Positions 33,367-45,438 of a stretch of 64,000 nucleotides of DNA are shown here, in pieces. How positions within the stretch are numbered: position 1 is the first letter of the stretch; every line of letters begins with the position of its first letter. This stretch comes from Morchella semilibera (Eukaryota > Ascomycota > Pezizomycetes > Pezizales > Morchellaceae): NCBI GenBank assembly GCA_009192285.1, contig WBVU01000004.1, forward strand, positions 4,238,001-4,302,000. Direction: 5' to 3'. Under the pieces are notes generated by a model. It was not told where the DNA came from. It saw nothing but the letters and a program-made list of their open reading frames with translations, and searched no databases. The translations under genes and the position numbers were made by a program.

Positions 33367-35875
33367 CGTGTGTGTGGGGGGGGGGGGGAGTGATCGACGG
33401 TGCTGGGGTACTTAAGTTGGGGTTGTTATGAAAGTGTGGACGAACTAGGAGGTGAGGGAGAGGGAGATCAAGGGAGAGAGAGGAGGATTCAATCTATCTC
33501 TTTCGCCTTAACTCGCTGCTGGGGGATGAATCCTGGCTGGCTGGCTGGCTGGTGGTTAATTGGTTGGTTTTGTGATCGGTGCAGTGGTACATGAGAAAAA
33601 TAAAATAAAAGGTTGTTATTATTATCCTAAAGGTTGTTATTATTATCGCCAAAGTCCTCTGCACTGATTGGTCGGACTGATATCAAGGGCTGTTTGTGAG
33701 AAGATTCAAGTACTCGTGGGGTATCAATCATATCATAACAGGATGAGGAAATGGGGAAATGAGGAATGAGGAAGAGGAGAAAGAGGCGCTCTCAATACAA
33801 TACCTACTCCTCTCTTACTTACATGTACTTTACTTACTCCACTCCGGTCCCCTCTCCCCGTAGATATTTACTTCATATAGGTACAGACTTACAGCCATCC
33901 ATCCATCCATCTACAATACACTAATATAAGTGTTTCCCAGCTCATCATATATAACCGACCGTGTCCACAGGCAGAAAAAAACCCCACACCGGCCAGCCTT
34001 TACCGACCGGACGTTATTTAAGGGTCTGCCCATACTCTATGAAGTAGGTAAGTATCTTGAGCAAAGTAGGTAGGTACATGTCGTGTACTAAAGTACTGGC
34101 ATAGCCTATGTAAATAAGTAAGTATCATATACATCAGGGAGTGAGGTGAGGAGAGCAACCGAGGCAGCGCAGGCACATGAGTGACAGCACCCTTCCTCTC
34201 AGTGGCTTTCTCTACCTTACTCCAGCCAGCCACAGCAGCCCAAAAGTTCCATGCAGGGTCCTCGAAAATAAATGAAACAGATTTTCTTCCCCTTCCCTAC
34301 CGAGCCCGTCAAAAAGGGGTGGGATCAGCGAATCAAACAATAATAAGGGGGATATTCCGGGATAGGGCATGAGATGAGATTTCGCTCGCTTGTAAATTAT
34401 AAACCTGGGAGCCAAACAGAATTATTCGAAGGAAGGGTCTGTAAATATCCACCACTAGGGCACACACACGCGCGCAAACAAAGTTTTGCGGCGGTGGGTA
34501 CATACTTACTTACTGTACTCTACGTACATGTAGCTACATGGTATTGGTGTCTGTAATTAGAGTAGGAGGTAGGCATAAGAGCACATGTAAGATACATGTA
34601 CCTACTCTGACATTGCAAGTCCAGGATCATCGAAAGCGCCAAACGCTTCAACTGCTCTGGTACACACATTACAGTACCACGGTCCACCCAGCCCAAAAGA
34701 GAAAAGAAAATAAAGTAGAAAAAATAGCCCTACGCCCAATCCATCCACAGGACGCAGGTACGGAAAGCACACGCGCTCGTCTCCATGCACAATGATCTAA
34801 CCTCGCTCTCCCTTCCCCTAACTAATCTTACCTCTTCTTTCTACATACCGCAACTGTCATGTCGCGATCGGCAGCCAGCCGGTTGGTGTGCATATGTACA
34901 TGTATGCTAGATCATCCGCGAGCTGACGAGCAGAGGGACAATGGTTAAAAAAAAAAGGGGGGGAGCTGAGGTGTTTGTGCATTATGTACTAGGAAGAGAG
35001 AGAGGAGGGGAGGGAGAGGGGAGGAGCCTCCTTAAATGGAGTGGGTGGGATTAAGAAACTCTACCACTGCTGCTGCGCATGCTGCTGCTGCTGCGAGAAC
35101 AGAGAACAGACAGACGGACTGTAGGAGGTAGAGTAAATAGGGGGAGGGGAGAACGAGCGGAGGTTTTGCTCCAAAACAGGCGATGCGCGGGCCGGGGCCG
35201 GGTTGGTTTGAGGAAGGGGATTTACAGACAAGACTCTTGACAAGGGGAGGGGCTGGGGCCCAGGTGGGGAGAGAGAAGTTAAAGTACCTGCATGCATGTA
35301 CTTTTAATTTTTCTTTCTTCTTTTCAATCCCGTAGAATAACGTGTACCTATATGATATGTAAGTACATATAGCAGCTATTGGAAGAAGAAGAAAAAGAAG
35401 TTGCTAATCAATACGGCAATTAGCGGGGGGAGGGCAGGGTGGGAATCTCCTGATGATGATGAGGTTAATTTAAAGCCCACGCTTCGAGAAGGAGGAAGGA
35501 GAAGGAATTGGATTGGAATGCAATAAATATTCATAACCTGTACATGTAAGTATATTTACTCTAACTCTTCTAACTCTACTCTTTGTAATATACAATTACA
35601 TACGTGAGTGGTTGGATGGCGCCTGACTACTTTTGAGCCCCATTTAGCTAGAGGAGAGAGAGGGACTCGGGCAGGAGGGACATTAATCTACATGTATCTC
35701 ATCTCTACCCAAGTATCGAGCGGGCATGGGTGGTCAAACATCCACCGTTCTACTGGCCATAACCCTGGGATGAGAAGGGCCTGGGCGTGTCTCACTTGGA
35801 GGTCAGGTTGTCCGACTGACCTACATACATGCAGGTACTCTGCTAGTATGTACTCTTATTCGAGAGGCTGTCTGG

Positions 35876-35896
35876 CTGTCTGTCTGTCTGTCTGTA
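35876..35896 (+). repeat. GTCT microsatellite
   Basis: Five to six copies of the tetranucleotide GTCT (CTGTCTGTCTGTCTGT). The complementary-type GACA array lies 1.2 kb downstream. Confidence 0.7.
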
Positions 35897-36044
35897 TGCA
35901 TGTTTGTCTGTGGTGATGATTGTGGTGGTTGTGGTGGTTGTGTTCGTGGTGGTGGTGTTCGTTTGTAATTGTGGTGATTAGCTACTACTAGTAGTGGATA
36001 CAATACAACAATCCCCCGGTCGATCATTTTTATCCCCTCTCCCT

Positions 36045-36450
36045 TCTGCCTCTACCTCTTCATTCCACTCCTTGGAATCTTCTGAACGGTTTTTCTTTCC
36101 TTCTCTTCTTCTTCCTTTCCTGTTCTTTTTTCCCCCCCTCCTCTTCCCGCTCTTTGCTTGGATCCTGCCCCCCCCCCCCTCCCCCACACATCCCTGTAGC
36201 TAGATCCTTTCAGTTGAGGGAACCTTCTTCTCCTCCCCCTCCTCCTCCATCCTCCTCTTACTTCCTACTCCTCCTTCTTATCCTTTCTTCCCTGACCGAG
36301 TGTTTTATTCCTTCGTTTTCTTTTTTTTTCTTTTTTCGTTTTTTTTATATTACCCTTCTCGACACTCGTTTGGTATTTCCCTTTTTTTTTTTTTCCTTTT
36401 TTTTTTCCTTTTTTTATTTTTTTGCTTTCTTCACAGCCTTTTTTTTTGTA
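36045..36450 (+). promoter_or_regulatory. long C/T-rich then T-rich tract upstream of the SEL1 gene
   Basis: About 400 bp that is mostly C and T on the plus strand, 1.0-1.4 kb before the ATG. Long pyrimidine tracts of this kind mark fungal promoters and leaders; here it suggests a long 5' untranslated region. Confidence 0.4.
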
Positions 36451-37414
36451 CTGTGCTGTTATCGACAGAAGGAGACACAGTACCATCCCTCCATCCATCC
36501 ATCCCTCCCACCCACCCCACCCCACCGAGCGAGCGAGTGGAGTCTCAAACCTCCCCCCCGTCCATCCATTGCATAGGCCGTTTCACTCGAAAGCAAAGCA
36601 AAGCAAAAGCAAAGCAACGCAAAGCAGTGTCCGTGTGCTACAGTACATACCATACACATATACATGCTTTTGGCCCCCGAAACCCGAACCACATAGTTAG
36701 CCACGCCAAAGATCTTTTTTTGTTGCTGTTGCTGCTGCTGTTGTGTTCTCTCTGTTTGTTGTTGTCTGTTGTGAAACTTGGAACTCTTTTTCTTTTCTTT
36801 TCTTTCTTGCCGTTGTTGTTGTGTTGTTTACACGCTCACGCTCGCTCACTCGACTTGGCTTGACTTGATTTGACTTCATACTTGCTCACTCGATCCACTC
36901 GTGCAGACAGACAGGTCCTGGACAAGCAGGAAAGGGAGGAACTGAAGGGCTGGATTTTTAAGGATTGGACTGGATTGAACTGGACTGCATTGGGAAAGGA
37001 AGACAGTACAGTACTATTGACTGCTGCATACCTCCTTACTGTGTGAATCTGCAACTAAATACAACATCTACATACTATTGATCAGCTCCAACCAACTACG
37101 ACTGGACAGACAGACAGACGGACAGACAGACAGACATTCACATCTATACAAAACTCACTCACTTACCCCACACACTCACTCACTCATACCGCATAGAAAA
37201 GCACCAGTAACCCCCCCACGCTCATTAATCCGCACCTACCAGTAGTATAGCACCTGCCAGGGCTACTTATCTACATTATCTACATACGCCATACCTACAT
37301 ACGACCTACATACCTACATCATCATACATTGTGCCTATCCACTCACATATATACATAAAAACATTACATATCCCCCCACCCACCCACACCCACCCACCAA
37401 CCACAACCACAACC

Positions 37415-40368
37415 ATGCAGCAAGACCCTCACTCCTTCCGGCACTTTCCCAACGCCGGAGAATTCACACCCGAGATCTCCCCCCTCGACGAATTCATCAA
37501 CCGTGGGCGTCTCCTCTCCAAGCAGCTTGGCGTCACCTCCCGCAACGGTTCCCCCACCCTCACTCCCCTCACTGTCCATGCTTCCCTGCGTCGCACCGGC
37601 CGCTCTCCTTCACCACTCTCCCGCTCCCGCACTGTTGGCCGCGATTCAATCGGTGGCCCCATCACAGGCTACCTCAATGTCGCCCCGCGTGTTGGGTCCC
37701 CGTCTCCGGGACCACCACAACCATCCCAGCAGCAGCAGCAGCAGCAGCAACCGATAGAGGACCGCCCGTTCCCCGAGATTTAGCACAATTAGTAGTGCAA
37801 GCACAGAGGCAGGGGAGGACGACTACGATACAAATAGGGATTCGGTGAGGGACAGCAACTTTACGCTCCTGGGCGGGTTCCTGAATGCGGACCGCAACCC
37901 ACCGAACCTGGTTAGTCTGATGGGGAAGAAGGGTGTTGAGTGCGAGCAGGTGGGCAGGGTCTCGCTAAAGCCAGTGATTGTGGGCGAAGATGCCGCGGGC
38001 GTGGATGATGAGGATGAGAATGTCCAGCAGCAGCACGAGGAGGACGTGGAGGTATCTCCGAGGAGTGGTAAAGCACTCCCGGTGCAGCACCAACACCAAC
38101 ACCAACACCCACACCCACACCCACACCCACACCAGCAGCAACAGAGCGGATATTCGGCATACCGCAGCGGAAGTGAGAGAGGGAGGGAACGGGGTAGGGG
38201 CGGTGAGCCAGTGCAGGGGGCGAGGAGACCCCAGCCGCCAACAAGACAGGCGTCTGATACTGGCGACTACAGGCCACACCATCTGCAGAAACCGCACCAT
38301 ACACACCCCCACCCAGCACGACAGGACTCGGCGGGCGCAGTGTACCCGCCGCGTCAAGACAGCACACACATGTACCGCCCCTACCGGCAGGACTCGAGCT
38401 CCTCCGGCGCCACATCAATGGGACAGCTGTCCCGGCAGGGCTCCGCAGAAAGCGAGGTGTTCCCGCCGCCGCAGCCGCGGCAGGGGTCAATTGCCCCGCT
38501 CTCAAGACAGGGCAGCGCCGAGAACGAGGTGTTCCCGGGGATAAACAGGCAGGGGAGCGGTGCGGACCGGCTGCACCCACATAGGAATGACTCGAGGGGT
38601 GCGGAGAATAGGATATACCCCCGCAGCCCGAACAGACAGGGGAGTGGGCAGCAAGAGGGAGGTGTCAAGTATATGCCGTACCGGGCGGGGCCGCCACCAC
38701 CGCTGTTGGGGCTGGATAGAGATGATAGAAGGCCGTCGCTAGGGCAGGCAGGAAAGAGGCCGTCGAGACAGGATTCTCACGAGAGCGATAGGGGCCGTAT
38801 GATGAATAGGGGATTACACAGTGAGCCCATGTATCATCCGGGCCCGCAGAGGTCGCCGACACACTCGCCTGCACCAATGATCCTGCCGATGGTGGCGGGC
38901 ATGAGGGCGGAGAGCCCGGAGGGTATGGTCGCGGAGACATGCGGGCAAGATGACTTCCGGTTTGGACCGCCGACACCCTCGTACCAGTTTGAGCCCCCGC
39001 CCCCACGCCCGGAGTCGGCGGCGTCGATGACGCCAAGCTTGTATTCAATTGGGGGAACGCCGAAGCCGGTGTTTAACTTTTCGAGGCCGCTGAGTAATAG
39101 GCCGAGTATGGATACCATGCGGCCGACGCTGGACATCCCGCCGAAGATGACGCCGGAGCAGAGTCCTATCTTCCCGGATGAGTACTCGATCCCGACACCG
39201 GTATCGTTGAATGGGGACCACACAGATCATGAGGGGGCGCCGACGGTTGTCTACTCACGCTTTGCACTCCCGCGAGGCAGGGTGGTGGATAGGAATTCAG
39301 TGGTGTTTGCAGAGCCACAGTCCGCGACTACTGTCTCAGCAGACACTGCTACCACAACCACCCCCGCCGCTGCCACTCCAGCTGTCGTCGCAACAGCAGT
39401 ATCAGGACCACCAGCCATCCAGCAGCCAAAAGCGCATCGCCCTATGCTGACACGCACAATGACCGATATACCATCATCGTCAACTGATAGACTTATACCA
39501 GACGCCGCGTCGCCAATGACACACCTACAGCTATCTCCGGCCAGGGACCGTGCCGCAACATATAACAGCCGCTCCCCGACCGCTTCGCCGAGGCTAGGGC
39601 TCCTCTCGCCCGGCCCGCGGCCAAACACCTCTGGTGGAGCCTCACCGCGCACCCCCCGCTCACCAGCATTCAACATCCCGCCCGTAGGGCCCACTGCCTC
39701 TGCACTCACTCCAGAGGAACACGTCACCAAGGGTATTGCACTGCACGAGAGCGGTTCGCTCTCAGAGTCCACCTACCATCTGCGTCTTGCGGCGAATGGA
39801 GGGCATCCGACGGGGATGCTCCTGTATGCACTGGCGTGCAGACACGGGTGGGGCATGAAGGAGAATCCCAAGGAGGGTGTCATGTGGTTGAAGAAGGTGA
39901 CGGAGCTGGCGTCGAACGAGGTGGCGGACGATGAGTTGAAGGGCGAGAAGGCGGATCTGTTTGAGAAGAAGGGGAGGAGGGCCCAGTTTGCGCTGAGTAT
40001 CTATGAGCTCGGCGTCAGCCATATGAATGGGTGGGGGACGGAGATGGATAAAGGATTGGCGGTGAGGTGTTTTGAGATTGCTGGACGTGAGTTTGATCTT
40101 TTCTTTGGAGTGGTGAGGAGGTTGTTTTGCTGACTTTTATGTTTGTATAGGATGGGGCGATCCAGATGCACTGGCGGAGACTGGGTTCTGCTATGCGAAT
40201 GGCGTCGGGTGTAAGAAGGATATGAAGAAGTCTGCCAAGTTCTACCGGATGGCCGAGGCGAAGGGTATGAATATGCCTGGCAACTCGTGGATCTGGAAGG
40301 ATAAATATCTGGACGATGAGGACAGGGCCGCAAAGAAGAGCAAGGCGGATGAGAAGAAGAGGAAATAG
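37415..40368 (+). CDS. SEL1-repeat protein, Nif1/Dsf2-like
   Basis: ATG at 37415. The predicted exons are 37415-37690, 37758-40086 and 40151-40368 (940 residues). The last intron (64 nt, GTGAGT) is clear. The first must lie around 37690-37760, because the frame changes between PIEDRPFPEI-stop and the continuing SPRFSTISSAS; a 67-nt GT-AG choice ending at GATAG fits, with alternatives a few bases away. The N-terminus (DEFINRGRLLSKQLGV) and the C-terminal SEL1 repeats (GIALHESGSLSESTYHLRLA; LLYALACRHGWGMKENPKEG; LSIYELGVSHMNGWGTEMDK; ETGFCYANGVGCKKDMKKSA) match the fungal family of S. pombe Nif1, an inhibitor of the Nim1 mitotic kinase, and yeast Dsf2. The middle is disordered, with RQDS/RQGS repeats, a His-Pro repeat and Gln runs. 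The repeated RxxS sites suggest kinase control. Confidence 0.8.
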
Positions 40369-41298
40369 GGCGGTGATTAAATAAATAAGCAGGAGGACGA
40401 ATTTTCTATGTTTATTTTTCTTTCTTTTTTTTCCTCTCGTCTTTTTTTTTTGTGTGCTGCGTTAGAAGGGATGATTGTACTTACTTTGTGCTTTTGCTTT
40501 GTATTGTTATTGGGTTTTTTTTGATTTCTTTGCGTCGGTTTTCTCTTTCTCATTTTCTTTAGGTTTGCTGTATTACTATACTACTACACTGCTACTATAA
40601 GTGCTTGATCTCTAGCGGAGATTATAGGTGGAGGAGGAGGGGGAGGGATATTCTGGTTGGCTCTTTTTCTTTTTTTCTTACTCTTTCTACTTTTTTTACA
40701 TATCTTTCCTTCTCTTGGTTTTTTTTTTTCCTTCTTTCCTCCTTCACTTCTCACCACCCCCCTAGGAGGGGGGACGGAAAACACAACTTAATCAACCACC
40801 ACGCTCACGGGGCAGCGGTCTTTTTTTTTACTTTCTTTTCTTTCTTCCCTTTTCTTTCTTGTTGAGTTTTTTTTTTACATTTATATCTATATATTCCGGT
40901 TCAGTGACGTACTTTGCTTGTATAACTTGGGGATCTTTCTTTCATATCGTATCATATATACATATATATATATATTGTATACTCTGGGTGTCTGTTTTTT
41001 TCCTGTTTGCTGTTTGCTGTTTTTGTTTCTAGTTTTTACTCTCAAGAGTCGCTGTACTGCGTGTGGTGTGGTCACGGTTCTGGACCGCAGTCGAACTTCA
41101 CGGCCGCTCACTCGTGCCAGTAAACAATAAAATAAAAAATAAAAAATAGAAATAAGACCAAAAATAACCCATGCACCGAAGATCCCCACGTGACATGACG
41201 ATAGAAAGATCATACGAAACAACCAAGACGTCACCCAACCCACCACCAAACACCAAACACCGACCCTCACAAACAACCAAAAAAACAACCAAAACCAA
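40369..41298. other. intergenic, T-rich
   Basis: 3' flank of the SEL1 gene and promoter of the DUF1776 gene. T/CT-rich runs occur at 40411-40450, 40660-40740 and 40820-40880, with a TATATA run near 40961-40975. AAATAAATAAG 10-20 bp after the SEL1 stop is a likely poly-A signal. No gene seen. Confidence 0.5.
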
Positions 41299-42689
41299 AT
41301 GACCGACCAATTCCACGACCACCTCTCCCACCTCGCCTGGACACTCAAGACGCAGCTGTTCACGGCCGCCGACGTCTTCGACCGGCAGGTCGACGTGGCC
41401 GCCACCCTCCTCCGCGAGACGCTCTCAACCGCCACCTGGGTGCCCGCCGCCGCGCGCCCCTCGCCCCCGCCGCCGCCACCGCCGCCGCAGCTGCTGCGCG
41501 GGGGGGCCGGCGTCCTCGGGTGGGCTAGGGAGAATAGGTGGGCTGTTGGCATCGCCGCCGCCACGGGCGTCGGGATCGGCGCGTGGGTGTATGGGAAGCG
41601 GAGGCAGCGGGGGCGGGCTGCCGTGAGGAGGGCTAGGAGGGCGGCGGACGGCGGAAGGAAGGAGGTTGTGGGTTAGTGTTTCTTTTCTGTTTTGTTTTGT
41701 GTATTTATTTTGGTTTGTGGGTGGGAATGGGGGCTGATGTTGTGGGCGGGGTTAGTGCTGGCTGGATCGCCGCATGATCCGATTGCGAGGGGGCTGGCGC
41801 TGGATCTGGAGCGGAGGGGGTTCATTGTCTTTGTAGTTGTTAGTTCGGTCGAGGACGAGCAGGTCGTTCTCAATGAAGGCCGTGGGGACGTCCGTCCGCT
41901 CAATATCGATATCCTTGATGTCTGTACCTGTCCGCTCTTTATATCAAAACTCCTCTCTCTCCAAAATTATCTACATAAATACTGACTCCCCCCCCACAGC
42001 CCACCGCCTCCCAATCCTCAATCGACAAATTCCACACCTACCTCACCACGCCGACCGCCTCCTTCCCCGGCGCCCACCCCCACCGCCTCCACTTCACGGG
42101 CCTCCTCCTCCTCCCCACCAGCCCCTACCCCACAGGCCCCATCGCAACCCTCCCCCTCGAGCACTGGTCCGACACCCTAAACATCAAGCTCCTCGCGCCA
42201 ATCCTAACCACCAAGCTCCTCCTGCCCACCATCGTCGCCACAACAGCCCGCATAATCCTATGCACGCCGGGGCTGGTGGCGCCGCTGGCGCCCGCCTCCC
42301 ACGCCCCCGAGACCGCCGCCGTGGCCGCCCTCCACGCCATCGCCGCATCCCTGCGCAGGGAGCTCGCACCCGCCGCCGTCGCAGTCACCGTAATGCGCCT
42401 GGGAACGTTCGTGGAGGGTGCCGCGAAGGGGGGCGCGCTGCAGGTTGTGCGCGCGCGCGCGGGCCGCGCCGCGGTCGTCAGGGGGAGCCCGGTGAGGGAG
42501 TTGCAGCTGGCGGTGGTGGACGCCCTCCTGGGGCCCCCAAGGTGGGAGGTCTGTGTTGGCGGGGGGAGCAGGGCGTATATGTTGCTGGGTGGGTGGGCGC
42601 CGGAGTGGCTGGTTGGGTGGATGTTGGCGGCGGCGGCGGCGGCGGCGGCGGAAGGGGGCGCGGAGGAGGGAGAGTGGGAGAGGGTTTAG
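41299..42689 (+). CDS. DUF1776 family protein (short-chain-dehydrogenase-like)
   Basis: Three exons, 41299-41671, 41756-41919 and 42000-42689 (introns 84 and 80 nt), 408 residues. The first exon carries an N-terminal helical region, a Pro-run (PPPPPPPP) and a possible membrane segment (WAVGIAAATGVGIGAWVYG). The splice gives EVVVLAGSPHDPIARGLALD, the glycine-poor Rossmann start of the DUF1776 family, then LERRGFIVFVVVSSVEDEQ, and in exon 3 the HFTGLLLLPTSPYPTGPI and WSDTLNIKLLAPILTTKLLLP segments. Fungal DUF1776 proteins are SDR-like with no classic YxxxK catalytic pair evident, and their function is not established. The second intron uses an unusual GTCTGT donor. The C-terminus has an Ala run from a GGC repeat (42624-42650). 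It lies in tandem with the SEL1 gene, 930 bp apart. Confidence 0.82.
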
Positions 42690-43305
42690 TTGCCGGTGGG
42701 GGTTAGGCCCGGGGGGGGGGGGGTTGTAGATAGGTTTGGCTGGCTGGCTTTGTGGTATGGCTGGCTTTGTGGTATGGCAATGTGCACTATTGCCGTACTT
42801 CCTTCTCTCTGTTCTCTGTTCTCTCTGTTCTCTGTTCTCCTCTCTGTTCCGCTCTGTTCCGCTCTGCTCTGCTCTGTCCTGTCCTGTTCTGCTCTATAGT
42901 CTAATAGCCGTGACGACCCTCTCTTCTCTTCTCTCCTCTTCTCTTCTCTCTTCTCTTCTCTTCTCTTCTCTGCTCTTGTCTTCACTTTCTGGAATATATG
43001 TACCTGACCCATACCGCCCAAAAAACGGGCATTGCTGTATCTATCTATCAATCAAAATCACAGTCACAGGATATCACTCGCCTGGTAAGGTAAGGGTAAG
43101 GGTAAGGGTTCTACCAGCTGGGTTCTGATGTAGAATTAATTATCGCTACTACTTTACTACTAGTACTAGTACTTGGACAGGGGGCTCGGGATAAGTAATT
43201 ATTTGCTACGCTGGATTAAGACATACAGAGATGCATATATACTGAATTACACATACACAGAAAAAAAGTATACACCACTCTACCACATACCCCCCCGGCT
43301 ACACT
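42690..43305. other. convergent intergenic gap with pyrimidine repeats
   Basis: Between the DUF1776 gene (+) and the multicopper oxidase gene (-). It holds a G-run of about 14 (42711-42724), an 18-bp tandem duplication (TGGCTGGCTTTGTGGTAT type, 42741-42778), long TTCTC/TCTG arrays (about 42803-42985) and GGTAAG repeats (43085-43110). No gene. Confidence 0.6.
42803..42985 (+). repeat. TTCTC/TCTG pyrimidine microsatellite array
   Basis: About 180 bp of tandem TTCTCTG, GTTCCGCTCT and CTTCT units in two blocks, interrupted around 42895-42918. Confidence 0.75.
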
Positions 43306-45438
43306 CTAGACAGGCATCTGCGAGTATATATCGAGGGCGGCAAAGTACGGCAGGCGCACGGCCTGGATCTGGGCAATGTCTGTTGTGCCCGAGTATGCGC
43401 TGGCCCTGAAGGTTGGGTTCATTGGGTCCGAGAACTGGTCGCCCTGCGCGGGCACGGCCTTGGTGTTTCCCACGTCGAAGGCGGCCATCATGTCTTGGTC
43501 CTCGTGCACCGTGTTGTGGCAGTGGACTGTTTTTTTGCCCCCGGGGGTCAGCGGGGTGGAGAGAATGGGGGGAGGGGGGCTTACACATGTATTGTCCGGT
43601 CCAGGGGTGGTATCTGGCGATCACTGTTACGGTCTCGTTCTCGTCGAGGAAGACAACGTCCTACATTCCCCGCCTTTGTTAGAGCCATTGACAGAAGGGG
43701 TTATATATATCGGTCATGGCCCTACCTTGAAGCCAGCAGACTCATACGGCTCCACGCCCCTCCCGTTCCTGGTAAGGACCTTGAAGTCGACCAGGTGGAT
43801 ATGGATTGGGTGCGCCCACCCGCCCGAGTTATTGATGAGCTTCCACACCTCCACGGCGCCGGCATTCGGCTTCGCCAGGATCCTGTTTGCCACGTCCGCG
43901 AACACAACCCCGTTGACCGTCCACTGGCTGTTGCTCCGCTCGAAGCGGAACTCCCTGTTGACGGCGCCCGCGGTCGGCAGGGGCGCCAGGCTCACCAGGG
44001 TGGCGGGGACGGCCCCGTTCCCGGCGGTCGAGGTGACGGTGCTGCCGACGCGGAACTGCATGATCCTGTTTGTCTGCGGGAAGTCTTCGTTCCGGCTGAA
44101 GTCGCGGGCGTTCCTCAGGGTGAGGTTCTGGCCGGCGAAGCCGCTGAAGTCGACGACGACCTCCCAGCGCTCGGCTATAGCGATAATGAGGGTGTTGGTG
44201 CTGACGGTGTTCTCGACGTAGCCGGAGTCGGTGGCGATCACTTTCATGGGTATCTTGACGCCGGCGGAGGTCTCGATGTGTAGTTTGTAGCTGCGGCTGG
44301 TGCTGCCGTCGAGAAGGCGGAAGCGGTATTTTCGGGGCTCGACGTTGAGGTAGGGCCATGGGACGCCGTTGACGTGGATGACATCGCCGTAGTAGCCTGG
44401 AACACATTATAGTGGTTAATGTGTTGGTCTTCTTGGAGAGGGGAGGGGGGGAATTACTGTCATCTTCAGTGGCTGGAGAGAGCGTTTTGCCGTTGCTCCG
44501 ATAGATCTTGTCGGTAATTAGAAGTGGGATGTCGTAGGCACCTGAGGGAAGGGCGAGGGCAGCTTCTTGGGCAGGGTCAGAAATGTAGTAGAAACCTATA
44601 TATATATTGTTTTGTTAGACTTAAATATCCCGCGCAAGATCATACTTTGGGGCACATACCGGCTTGACCATGAAACACATTTTCGGCGGTGATATCTGCC
44701 CGGATGGTTAGCCCAGTCCTCACAACCAAATAGATAATATAGAAAGAAAAAAGCTAATGAATGTACTTACGAACAGCATGATCATGATACCACAGCGTTC
44801 TCGGCGAATAATTCGGCCAGACATAGTCCTTATACTGCCCCGTCGCAATTGTGTCCTCCGCCCACCCTGTCAATGACAAACCACACCGGTTCTTAGCACA
44901 GCCCAACAACCCGCCATATACAGCGCAACACAACACAACACGTACCGTCAAAAACAGGCCTACTCGGCGAACCGTGCAGATGGATGCTCGCCGGCTTCGC
45001 AACATTGTTGATGAACCTAACGACCGCTCTCCGCCCGACAGTGGTCTTAATCAGCGGGCCGGGGGCCTGGCCGTTGTAGCCCTGGAGGTCCGCCGGTTGC
45101 AGGCCCGGGTACACCTGCTTCTGGAAGTTTTCGATCCTCATCTCGTAGAAATCAAAGACCTCGCCGGTCGTGGCATTGGTGTAGGTTGTCATTGGTTGCA
45201 GCTCGGTGGGAACGGTTAACGGGTTCTCTATAGGTATTGACTATCAGTACTAGCTTATAATGTAGGAACGAGTGACTGCTTGTGGTTTTGGTTGGAGCTT
45301 ACGGAAGATGCGTGTGTACACGGGACTGATCCAGTCTCTGACTCCACGCTTGACTAGTTCGGCCTCATGGGAGAGGGGATGGGCAGAGACGGAGAAGGTG
45401 CTCGTGAGGAGAGCGGCGAGGAGGGCGGTGTTGCGCAT
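43306..45438 (-). CDS. secreted multicopper oxidase, bilirubin-oxidase type
   Basis: Eight exons: 45438-45303, 45227-44946, 44866-44771, 44695-44660 (36 nt), 44595-44458, 44396-43726, 43660-43585 and 43526-43306; 551 residues. Every junction restores a conserved motif. Residues 1-19 are a signal peptide, and Lys30-Arg31 is a likely Kex2 propeptide site. Copper ligands appear in order: HLHG (about 128), WYHDHA followed by VHITAENVFHGQAG across the splice, HPIHIHL, and MFHCHNTVHEDQDMM. The last has the H-C-H...H-x4-M layout of the type 1 and trinuclear sites with an axial Met. The HPIHIHLVDFKV and HCHNTVHED forms match fungal bilirubin oxidases rather than plant-wall laccases. It oxidises phenols or tetrapyrroles outside the cell while reducing O2 to water. 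The substrate in vivo is unknown. A TATATATA box lies about 50 bp upstream. Confidence 0.9.

Larger units (their letters stand above)
33367..37414. other. 4-kb divergent promoter region with simple repeats
   Basis: Between the FAR-17a-like gene (-) and the SEL1-repeat gene (+). It contains a near-perfect 20-bp tandem duplication (AAAGGTTGTTATTATTATC at about 33609-33647), GTCT repeats (35876-35893), a GTGGT-rich stretch (35910-35962), C/T tracts (36045-36300), T-rich tracts (36315-36445) and GACA repeats (37104-37136). The pyrimidine tracts probably form the promoter and long 5' leader of the SEL1 gene. No coding region supported. Confidence 0.5.

Noticed and set aside
37912-38580. 222-codon minus frame inside the SEL1 gene
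   Set aside because: Shadow of the GC-rich, repeat-rich coding strand.
43085-43110. GGTAAG repeats resembling a telomeric array
   Set aside because: The unit is TAAGGG rather than TTAGGG, with only about three copies inside a simple-repeat region, so this is not an interstitial telomere.
43495-44283. 262- and 281-codon plus frames inside the multicopper oxidase gene
   Set aside because: Antisense shadows; the minus strand carries all copper-binding motifs and clean splice sites.
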